Assembly (NCBI GenBank): GCA_903882725.1
Contig: CAIRYF010000284.1
Coordinates: 1 to 5,374 of the forward strand
Reading direction: 5' to 3'
DNA from: an uncultured Simplicispira sp.
GTDB lineage: Bacteria > Pseudomonadota > Gammaproteobacteria > Burkholderiales > Burkholderiaceae_C
Length of the DNA: 5,374 nt
Under the pieces are notes generated by a model. It was not told where the DNA came from. It made no database searches and saw only the letters and a list, made by a program, of their open reading frames with translations. Made by a program: the position numbers and the translations under genes. This document shows positions 1 through 4,781 of the stretch, piece by piece; the first letter of the stretch is position 1, and every line of letters begins with the position of its first letter.

Positions 1-362
1 GGCAGGCCGGGGCGCAGCGCCACTTTGAAGCGCTTTTGGTAGTGAGCAACAAAGTCCAGCGGATTGCCCGGTGCGCTTTCGACCACTTGGCCATCGGTCA
101 CCACTTCGGTGATGGCAGCAGCGCCAAAGCCGCGCGCGCGCAGCAGCGTGCGCGCAGGCAGACCAATAAAGCTGTAGCGACCAAAGCGTTCGCCGCCCAC
201 GACGGATTCGAGCAAAAAGCTGTATTTGCCATCGTTTTGGGCGTGCGCCAGTTTCAGGTACAGCGACAGCGGGGTTTCGAGGTCGGCAAAGGCTTCCGCC
301 ATCAACGGAATGCGGTTGTAGCCCTCGCGGGCGAGGCTTTTGAATTCAAGTTCAGTGATCAC
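1..362 (-). CDS. trpE: Anthranilate synthase component I, N-terminal part (runs off left edge)
   Basis: TrpE uses chorismate and ammonia, delivered by the TrpG glutaminase, to make anthranilate, the first committed step of tryptophan synthesis in the cytoplasm. About 120 N-terminal codons are visible and the frame is open to the window edge. The protein begins MITELEFKSLAREGYNRIPL. It carries the LLES motif at residues 50-53, which in TrpE proteins contributes to the tryptophan feedback site, followed by GGERFGRYSFIGLPART (56-72), typical of proteobacterial TrpE. The catalytic chorismate-binding domain lies outside the window. The start is GTG at 362: no upstream in-frame start fits, GGGAG lies 8 nt before it, and the family N-terminus matches. 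The gene sits behind a Trp-codon-rich leader ORF and hairpins, so attenuation control is likely. Identification is from recalled family sequence, with high certainty. Confidence 0.95.
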   Translation of the reverse strand, partial: MITELEFKSLAREGYNRIPLMAEAFADLETPLSLYLKLAHAQNDGKYSFLLESVVGGERFGRYSFIGLPARTLLRARGFGAAAITEVVTDGQVVESAPGNPLDFVAHYQKRFKVALRPGL

Positions 363-370
363 GGGGGAGG

Positions 371-375
371 CTCCC
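371..375 (-). promoter_or_regulatory. Shine-Dalgarno of trpE, in a small inverted repeat
   Basis: On the minus strand GGGAG precedes the GTG start by 8 nt, which supports the choice of GTG at 362. The SD is followed at once by CCTCCC, so GGGA can fold back on UCCC (4 bp, three-base loop) and might partly hide the site. That the fold matters is inference. Confidence 0.6.
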
Positions 376-383
376 AGCTCGGG

Positions 384-417
384 CCGCGCACCAGCAAGAA
401 AAGAGTGGTGTGCGCGG
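384..417 (-). promoter_or_regulatory. Leader hairpin nearest trpE (8-bp stem, U-rich loop)
   Basis: CCGCGCAC pairs perfectly with GTGCGCGG across an 18-nt loop that contains CUCUUUUCUU. Sliding to pair ACCA with TGGT gives a 10-bp stem with a 2-nt bulge. It ends 8 nt before the trpE SD, so it does not cover the SD itself. CGCGCAC also occurs in the 3' arm and flank of the 454-491 hairpin, so the two could exchange partners. Confidence 0.45.
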
Positions 418-431
418 ATGGTTTATTCGGT

Positions 432-448
432 TGGCCCCGGTGGGGCCA
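432..448 (-). promoter_or_regulatory. Compact leader hairpin (7-bp GC stem, 3-nt loop)
   Basis: In the transcript TGGCCCC-ACC-GGGGCCA forms a perfect, very GC-rich stem-loop. It is the most terminator-like stem of the leader, but it is followed by ACCGAATAAACC with no U-run, so I do not call it an intrinsic terminator. Its 3' arm plus the next A (437-431) can pair instead with the Trp-codon segment at 530-524. Confidence 0.5.
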
Positions 449-453
449 CGGGT

Positions 454-491
454 GCGCGCTGCAAAGTGACAAAGGGCGCTAGGCAGCGCGC
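454..491 (-). promoter_or_regulatory. Long leader hairpin (9-bp perfect stem, 20-nt loop)
   Basis: GCGCGCTGC and GCAGCGCGC are exact inverted copies. The 5' arm in transcript order (491-483) starts 14 nt after the leader stop codon, so a ribosome paused at that stop would probably cover it, while one held at the Trp codons would not. An alternative small hairpin, GCGCT-GCCT-AGCGC (489-476), shares the same bases and is followed by CCTTTGTCACTTT, which is a poor U-tract. Confidence 0.5.
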
Positions 492-505
492 CATCAGGGG
501 CAAAG

Positions 506-577
506 TCAGGCTGGCTTACGCCAGGGCCAAGCCCCCCGGTCGCTGCGACCTGTGATGAAAACGCGGTGAATAAACAT
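506..577 (-). CDS. trpL: trp operon leader peptide (23 aa, Trp-Pro-Trp)
   Basis: This is a short ORF, ATG at 577 to TGA at 508-506, too small for routine gene calling. The peptide starts MFIHRVFITG and ends RGAWPWRKPA; codons 17 and 19 are TGG (529-527 and 523-521). Two Trp codons in 23, placed near the end just before stem-forming sequence and upstream of trpE on the same strand, fit a regulatory leader peptide whose translation senses charged tRNA-Trp. There is no Shine-Dalgarno, and the predicted promoter puts the transcript start about at the A of the ATG, so it may be read as a leaderless message. Two small stem-loops lie within the ORF: 538-550 (5 bp, 3-nt loop) and 511-524 (5 bp, GUAA loop), the latter overlapping the second Trp codon. 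The peptide itself probably has no enzymatic role. The ORF is certain; the function is inferred from content and position. Confidence 0.78.
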   Translation of the reverse strand: MFIHRVFITGRSDRGAWPWRKPA

Positions 578-585
578 GGGGGCAA

Positions 586-615
586 AGTGTAGCAAATGCA
601 CCCAAGAAAAGTCCC
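586..615 (-). promoter_or_regulatory. Predicted sigma-70 promoter of the trp leader/trpE
   Basis: The -10 is TACACT (591-586) with an extended -10 TG one base upstream (TGCTACACT). The -35 is weak: the best is GGGACT (615-610), 18 nt upstream, matching the GAC core only. The first purine after the -10 is the A of the leader ATG at 577, eight bases beyond the hexamer, a normal discriminator length. Confidence 0.5.
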
Positions 616-656
616 TAGGTACGCTGTTGCCAACACGGCAGCTCTCGGAAACCCTA

Positions 657-685
657 TTGCCACTCAGCCTGTATGCCCAAACAAT
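657..685 (+). promoter_or_regulatory. Predicted promoter of the chalcone-isomerase-like gene
   Basis: TTGCCA (657-662, five of six consensus bases) and AACAAT (680-685, four of six) are separated by 17 nt. The start would fall near 692, leaving about 28 nt of 5' leader that includes the SD GAAGGA at 705-710. It faces away from the trp promoter, so both genes share one divergent control region. This is a motif match only. Confidence 0.4.
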
Positions 686-719
686 GAAAAAGACTGTTTT
701 GGTTGAAGGAATTTGATAT

Positions 720-1310
720 ATGTCCCGTTTTTACCGAGCCGCTTGGCTCGCTTTGGGTGCTGCCGTGCTGGCAGGCAGTGCGCTGGCCGAAAGCGTCACG
801 CTGGCAGGCGTAACGTATACCGACGCGGTAGAGTTGCATGGCCGTCCTTTGTTGCTCAATGGCGCGGGTATTCGTTACAAAGTCGCTTTGCAGGTTTATA
901 CCGCTGGGCTTTATTTAGAAAACAAAGCCCATGCCACCCCCGCCGTCACCGCACTGCAAGGCCCCAAGCGCCTGTCGATGACGATGCTGCGCGAAATTGA
1001 CTCGCGCGAGCTGGGCCGTTTGTTTGCGCACGGCATAGAAGAAAACATGGACAAGACGGCCTTCTCCAAGATCATTCCCAGCATGGTGCGCATGAGCCAG
1101 ATTTTTTCAGATCACAAAAACCTGCAAGCGGGCGATATGCTCGTGATCGACTGGCTTCCTGGTATCGGCACCGTGATTGCTGTCAAAGGCAAAGCACAGG
1201 GAGAGCCCTTTACAGAGCCAGCGTTTTTTCAGGCGCTGTTGGGCATCTGGCTGGGCGAGCATCCGGCCGATTCGAAGCTGAAAGAAGCTTTGCTGGGGCA
1301 GGTTGGTTAG
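720..1310 (+). CDS. Secreted chalcone-isomerase-like protein (Chalcone_3 type)
   Basis: The protein has 196 residues. The N-terminus is a classic Sec signal peptide: basic start MSRFYR, hydrophobic core WLALGAAVLAG, and an AxA site at SALA/E (cut after residue 23), so the mature protein should be periplasmic. The mature part shows the bacterial chalcone-isomerase-like pattern: GAGIRYKVALQVYTAGLYL (48-66), GPKRLSMTMLREID (81-94), a helical stretch with FSKIIPSMVRMSQIF (115-129), and the C-terminal FFQALLGIWLGEHPADSKLKEALLG (169-193). Bacterial members have no settled reaction; the fold is shared with plant chalcone isomerases and fatty-acid-binding relatives, and I do not claim flavonoid chemistry. 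The ATG at 720 is supported by GAAGGA 9 nt upstream. It is transcribed divergently from the trp leader and ends convergently on the gmhB-like gene with a 4-nt overlap. Family call firm, function unknown. Confidence 0.88.
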   Translation: MSRFYRAAWLALGAAVLAGSALAESVTLAGVTYTDAVELHGRPLLLNGAGIRYKVALQVYTAGLYLENKAHATPAVTALQGPKRLSMTMLREIDSRELGRLFAHGIEENMDKTAFSKIIPSMVRMSQIFSDHKNLQAGDMLVIDWLPGIGTVIAVKGKAQGEPFTEPAFFQALLGIWLGEHPADSKLKEALLGQVG

Positions 1311-1870
1311 AGCTGCGTTTCGCTGTCGGCCAATAGTTGCGTCACTGCCGCTGCTGCATCGGCATGGCAGCGTGTGCCAGCGGGCAAAGGCAGGGTAAGG
1401 GGGGTGTTGTCCGCCTCCGGGCCGCTGCCCACCCAGTGCAGCGGCATACCGATGGCCGCACCGGCTTGCAGCTGTGCGGCGCAGCTGCTAATCATCGGCA
1501 CGCTGTGCGGGTCAAGGCGGTAGCGCTCACAAATTTGCTCCAACAAACCCGGCCCTGGCTTGCGGCAATTGCAGGCGTCGCCTACGGTGTGAGGGCAATA
1601 AAAAATAGCATCAATGCGCCCGCCCAAGGCCGCCAACTGCTTGTGCAAGCAGGCGTGGATGGCGTTGAGCGTGGTGACATCGAACAGGCCGCGCCCCAGA
1701 CCGGGTTGGTACGTGGCCAGCACCACGCGCCAGCCAGCATGGTTTAGGCGCGCAATGGCCTGTAAAGCGCCGGGCAGAGGCACCCATTGTTCGGGGCTGG
1801 TGATGAAGTCTTCTGCATCGGCCAAGGCGTTGACAGTGCCGTCGCGGTCAAAAATAGCGAGTTTGATCAC
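1307..1870 (-). CDS. gmhB: GmhB-like HAD phosphatase with degenerate motif IV
   Basis: GmhB removes the 7-phosphate of D-glycero-D-manno-heptose 1,7-bisphosphate on the way to ADP-heptose for LPS core. From GTG 1870 the protein has 187 residues, a normal length. Visible are HAD motif I DRDGT (D8, D10), motif II threonine T53, the GmhB zinc loop C92-P-H94 and C100-N-C102, and motif III lysine in CRKP (K104). The usual motif IV (GDSxxDLQAG) reads instead SSCAAQLQAG (S128-Q133), so the Mg-binding aspartate is absent, and TNQSG reads TYQPG (53-57). The enzyme may be inactive. AGGAG lies 8 nt before GTG 1870 but only 2 nt before the alternative ATG at 1876, which overlaps the upstream stop as TAATG; I prefer the GTG, and the difference is two residues. 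It is the last gene of the glyQ-glyS cluster, translationally coupled to its upstream neighbour. Family call firm, activity doubtful. Confidence 0.82.
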   Translation of the reverse strand: MIKLAIFDRDGTVNALADAEDFITSPEQWVPLPGALQAIARLNHAGWRVVLATYQPGLGRGLFDVTTLNAIHACLHKQLAALGGRIDAIFYCPHTVGDACNCRKPGPGLLEQICERYRLDPHSVPMISSCAAQLQAGAAIGMPLHWVGSGPEADNTPLTLPLPAGTRCHADAAAAVTQLLADSETQL

Positions 1871-1875
1871 GCCCA

Positions 1876-2505
1876 TTACTCCTGCAAAAAACCCGCTTGG
1901 ATGGAACTGGCTGCCACCGGTGGCTCCAGCGCCAGCCAGCCGGTGACAAACCATCCGCTGCGCACCCCATGCGCCCAGTGCAGCAGCAGGCGTTGACCGG
2001 GGCGCCATTGCGCCGCTTGCGGGTCATCGATCAGCACTTGCTGGGGCACGGCCATACCGTCCACGCGCACGATGAGCTGCGTGCCACCCGTGCCGCGCAA
2101 GCTGGGCGGCGTAAAGCGGCTGCCCAAGACCTCGGCAGACACTGGCGTCATTGATTGCGCGCCTTGCAGGTTGTAGTGCTGTAGCAGTACAACAGCAGCG
2201 CCTGCCAAGCACAGTGCCAGCCACAGCCACAAGGCCATACGCTGCACTGGATGCCAGCCCCAGCGCTGCACCGCCCAGCGCACGGCAAAGCCCACCATCA
2301 GCAGCGTCAACAGACCCCACAAAAACGGTGCCAATGCGCTGAAAACATCGGTCGGCGGGGTAAATGGCGTCAGCGCCAGCAGGGGCGTGCGCAAATGGCG
2401 CTCGTGCTGCCATTGCAGCAGCCAGCGCAATCCGACCAGCGCAGCTGGCGGCGCAAACAGCAGCCAAGCGGTGCGCTGCGCGTCCGGGGCAGAGAATTTG
2501 CTCAT
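1876..2505 (-). CDS. Unrecognised inner-membrane protein, three predicted TM helices
   Basis: I do not recognise this 209-residue protein. Hydrophobic stretches at about 12-30, 57-76 and 88-110 look like three membrane helices. They are followed by a soluble C-terminal part (about 118-195) rich in beta-prone segments such as TQLIVRVDGMAVPQQVLI (142-159) and QRLLLHWAHGVRSGWFVTGW (171-190). There is no cysteine motif, nucleotide-binding site or obvious catalytic signature. The tryptophan content is high, especially around the helices. The ATG at 2505 has no clear SD and lies 33 nt after the glyS stop, so the start is uncertain, although no other upstream start is visible in frame. The stop overlaps the ATG of the gmhB-like gene by one base, pointing to co-translation. 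The reading frame and composition look genuine; function unknown. Confidence 0.75.
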   Translation of the reverse strand: MSKFSAPDAQRTAWLLFAPPAALVGLRWLLQWQHERHLRTPLLALTPFTPPTDVFSALAPFLWGLLTLLMVGFAVRWAVQRWGWHPVQRMALWLWLALCLAGAAVVLLQHYNLQGAQSMTPVSAEVLGSRFTPPSLRGTGGTQLIVRVDGMAVPQQVLIDDPQAAQWRPGQRLLLHWAHGVRSGWFVTGWLALEPPVAASSIQAGFLQE

Positions 2506-2538
2506 ACAGGCAAGCGCAACACAGTCGCTCTTGAGGCG

Positions 2539-4743
2539 TTAAGCCGCCAAGCGCGACAAATCGGCCACGCGGTTCATGGCGTTGTGCAGCACCGTCAGCA
2601 GGCCCTGGCGGTTCAGGCGCAAGTCCAGTTGTTCGGCATTGACCATCACGTCATCAAAAAACGCATCGACCGGCGCGCGCAAAACGGCCAGCGTTTGCAG
2701 GCTGGCGGTGTAGTCGCCTGCGTCAAACTGCGCGTTGGCCTCGGGCACAAAGCGCTGCAGCGCAGCGAACAGGTCTTGCTCGGCCTGCTCTTGCAGCAGC
2801 TCGGGGTTGACGTGGGCATCGACCTCGCCCGCCTTCTTCAAGATGTTGCCAACGCGCTTGTTGGCGGCGGCCAGCGCCGGCGCTTCGGGCAATGCGGCAA
2901 AGGCACGCACCGCTGCCAATTGCTTGGGCACCAGCGACAGGCGCTGCGGGCGCAATGTCAACACGGCATCAATTTCTTGTGTGCTGTAGCCCTGTTCGCG
3001 CAAGCTGCCAGCCAAACGGTCATAAATGAAATCGGCCAACGTCGCCAGCGCGGTGGGCGCGTCGGCAATCTTGTCGCCAAAGGCGGGGACGGTGCTGGCC
3101 AGCAGCGCGTCCAAGTTGAGCGGCACTTCTTTTTCGACCAGCATCCGAATCACGCCCAGCGCATGGCGGCGCAGCGCAAACGGGTCACGGTCGCCCGTGG
3201 GCAGGTTGCCAATGCCAAACATTCCCACCAGCGTTTCGAGTTTGTCGGCCAGCGCCACCACCACGCCGACGGTTTCGCGCGGCAGCTCGTCGCCAGAAAA
3301 GCGCGGCTTGTAGTGGTCTTCAATCGCGCGCACCACCTCGTGCGGCAGGCCGTCGTTTTCGGCGTAATAGCGGCCCATGGTGCCTTGCAGCTCGGGAAAT
3401 TCGCCGACCATGTCGGTCAGCAAATCGGTCTTGGCCAGCAGCGCGGCGCTGTCCACGCAGGACAGCAAATAGTCCTCGGCCAGCGCGCCGTCGTGCGATT
3501 GCAGCGCCGGGTCAGCGTCGGCCAGCGCCTCAAACCAGCGAATGGCTATCGCCTTGGCAATGGCGCGCACGCGCTCGACGCGCTCGCCTTGGGTGCCCAG
3601 TTTGTTGTGATAAACCACCTTGCCCAAGCCTTCCACGCGGCTGTGCAGCGTCTTTTTGCGGTCTTGGTCAAAGAAGAATTTGGCGTCGGCCAAGCGCGGG
3701 CGCACCACGCGCTCGTTGCCGCCAATCACCAAGCTGGCGTCATCGGGCGTGATGTTGCTGACCACCAAAAACTGGTGCGTCAACTGGCCCTGTGCGTCCA
3801 GCAGCGGAAAGTATTTTTGATTGGCCTTCATCGTCAAAATCAGGCACTCGGGCGGCACGCCGAGGAATTCTTTTTCAAACGCGCAGGTCAGCACATTGGG
3901 GCGCTCGACCAGCGCGGTGACTTCGTCCAGCAGCGCGGCGTCGTCAATCGGGCGCACGCCGTTGCCGATTTTTTCGGCGGCGGCGGTGAGCTGGCGCACG
4001 ATGTCGGCGCGCCGTTCGGTGAACGAGGCAATCACTGCGCCTTCTTGCGCCAACTGACCGGCATAGCTGTCGGCACCCTGCAACACCACGGGCGAGACGC
4101 TGGCTTCAAAGCGGTGGCCTTGGGTGTGGTTGCTGGCGGTGAGGCCCAGTGCTTTAACCGGCACCACGGCAGCGCCGTGCAGTGCCACCAAGCCGTGCGC
4201 CGGGCGCACAAAATGCACGCTGCTCCAGCCGGGCTGCTCGCAGTCGGTTTGCAGTTGGTAGTTCATCACCTTCGGAATGGGCAGCTTGGCAATGGCTTCG
4301 TCCAAGGCTTTTTGCAGGCCAACTTGCAGCGTCGCGCCGGGCTGCACGCTGTTGTAGAACAGCGCTTGGGCCTTTCCATCCGGCGCGCGTTGCAGCGCGG
4401 CCACGGTGGTGGCAGTGGCGGCGGCGTCCGACACATCAGCACCAAGGGCGGCGAGCTTTTTCAGCAGCGCTGGGCTGGCGTTGCCGCTGGCGTCCAAACC
4501 GACCGCCACCGGCATCAGCTTTTGCTGCACCGTGCGGTCAGCGGCGCGCGCGGCGACAAAGGTGATGTGCGCGGCCAAGCGGCGCGGCGTGGCGTAGGCG
4601 GTGACGACAGAAGCGTCCGTGCTCAAGTCTTGCGCCTTGAGCTGCTCGGCCAGCACGCTGGCAAAGGCGTCGCCGAGTTTTTGCAGCACCTTGGGCGGCA
4701 GTTCTTCGACAAACAGTTCAACGAGAAGATTTTGGGTGGTCAT
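2539..4743 (-). CDS. glyS: Glycyl-tRNA synthetase beta subunit
   Basis: GlyS is the large subunit of the bacterial alpha2beta2 glycyl-tRNA synthetase. It binds and positions tRNA-Gly while the alpha subunit holds the aminoacylation site. The protein is complete at 734 residues, somewhat longer than the roughly 690 of E. coli. It starts with the family signature NLLVELFVEELPPKVL (5-20). Further family blocks are FVRPAHGLVALHG (178-190), HTQGHRF (206-212), NQKYFPL (308-314), NERVVRPRLADAKFFFDQD (343-361), KTDLLTDMVGEFPELQGTMG (438-457) and DPFALRRHALGVIRML (520-535). The C-terminal anticodon-binding helical domain covers about 590-734, ending FFDDVMVNAEQLDLRLNRQG (695-714). The start at 4743 agrees with the family N-terminus. 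The upstream purine run AGAGA is the only SD-like sequence. It lies 38 nt after glyQ and 33 nt before the membrane-protein gene, all co-directional. Confidence 0.97.
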   Translation of the reverse strand: MTTQNLLVELFVEELPPKVLQKLGDAFASVLAEQLKAQDLSTDASVVTAYATPRRLAAHITFVAARAADRTVQQKLMPVAVGLDASGNASPALLKKLAALGADVSDAAATATTVAALQRAPDGKAQALFYNSVQPGATLQVGLQKALDEAIAKLPIPKVMNYQLQTDCEQPGWSSVHFVRPAHGLVALHGAAVVPVKALGLTASNHTQGHRFEASVSPVVLQGADSYAGQLAQEGAVIASFTERRADIVRQLTAAAEKIGNGVRPIDDAALLDEVTALVERPNVLTCAFEKEFLGVPPECLILTMKANQKYFPLLDAQGQLTHQFLVVSNITPDDASLVIGGNERVVRPRLADAKFFFDQDRKKTLHSRVEGLGKVVYHNKLGTQGERVERVRAIAKAIAIRWFEALADADPALQSHDGALAEDYLLSCVDSAALLAKTDLLTDMVGEFPELQGTMGRYYAENDGLPHEVVRAIEDHYKPRFSGDELPRETVGVVVALADKLETLVGMFGIGNLPTGDRDPFALRRHALGVIRMLVEKEVPLNLDALLASTVPAFGDKIADAPTALATLADFIYDRLAGSLREQGYSTQEIDAVLTLRPQRLSLVPKQLAAVRAFAALPEAPALAAANKRVGNILKKAGEVDAHVNPELLQEQAEQDLFAALQRFVPEANAQFDAGDYTASLQTLAVLRAPVDAFFDDVMVNAEQLDLRLNRQGLLTVLHNAMNRVADLSRLAA

Positions 4744-4749
4744 AGGGTG

Positions 4750-4770
4750 TCTCTGTCTCTATCTCTGTCT
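4750..4770. repeat. Hexanucleotide tandem repeat in the glyQ-glyS gap
   Basis: On the plus strand the unit TCTCTR (TCTCTG, TCTCTA, TCTCTG, then TCT) is repeated 3.5 times. In the glyS message this is CAGAGA-TAGAGA-CAGAGA, ending 6 nt before the glyS ATG, and it supplies the only purine-rich, SD-like sequence for glyS. Confidence 0.8.
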
Positions 4771-4781
4771 TTGGCGGCGCT

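Larger units (their letters stand above)
363..505 (-). promoter_or_regulatory. Probable trp attenuator leader, between leader ORF and trpE
   Basis: This 143-nt stretch between the leader-peptide stop and the trpE start holds no convincing gene but is dense in inverted repeats: 454-491 (9-bp stem), 432-448 (7-bp stem) and 384-417 (8-bp stem). The Trp-codon segment of the leader (TTGGCCC, 530-524) is exactly complementary to GGGCCAA at 437-431, which also forms most of the 3' arm of the 432-448 hairpin. That gives two mutually exclusive folds, one of which a ribosome stalled on the Trp codons would block. These are the ingredients of ribosome-mediated attenuation. What is missing is a hairpin followed directly by a U-run. 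The only pyrimidine run is CTCTTTTCTT (405-396), about 25 nt beyond the nearest stem. Termination may therefore be Rho-dependent, or control may act on trpE translation. The mechanism is inferred. Confidence 0.65.

Noticed and set aside
432..448. The TGGCCCC/GGGGCCA hairpin as a standard Rho-independent terminator
   Set aside because: It is a strong stem, but the bases after it (ACCGAATAAACC) contain no U-run.
36..482. 148-codon plus-strand frame over trpE and the leader
   Set aside because: It is the antisense shadow of the TrpE N-terminus and the leader; composition is Gln/Arg/Ala-rich and there is no RBS.
352..663. 103-codon minus-strand frame across the trp leader and promoter
   Set aside because: It uses another frame through the leader hairpins, starts upstream of the predicted promoter, has no SD, and its protein has no family resemblance. 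The 23-codon Trp-containing ORF explains the region better.
1275..1290. AAGCT-GAAAGA-AGCTT stem near the end of the chalcone-isomerase-like gene as a terminator
   Set aside because: The stem is only 5 bp, AT-containing, lies inside the coding region, and is followed by TGCTGGGG, not a T-run.
1871..2008. Upstream extension of the gmhB-like frame to an ATG at 2008
   Set aside because: The extra 44 to 46 residues overlap the membrane-protein gene, do not resemble GmhB, and precede the natural start just before KLAIFDRDGT.
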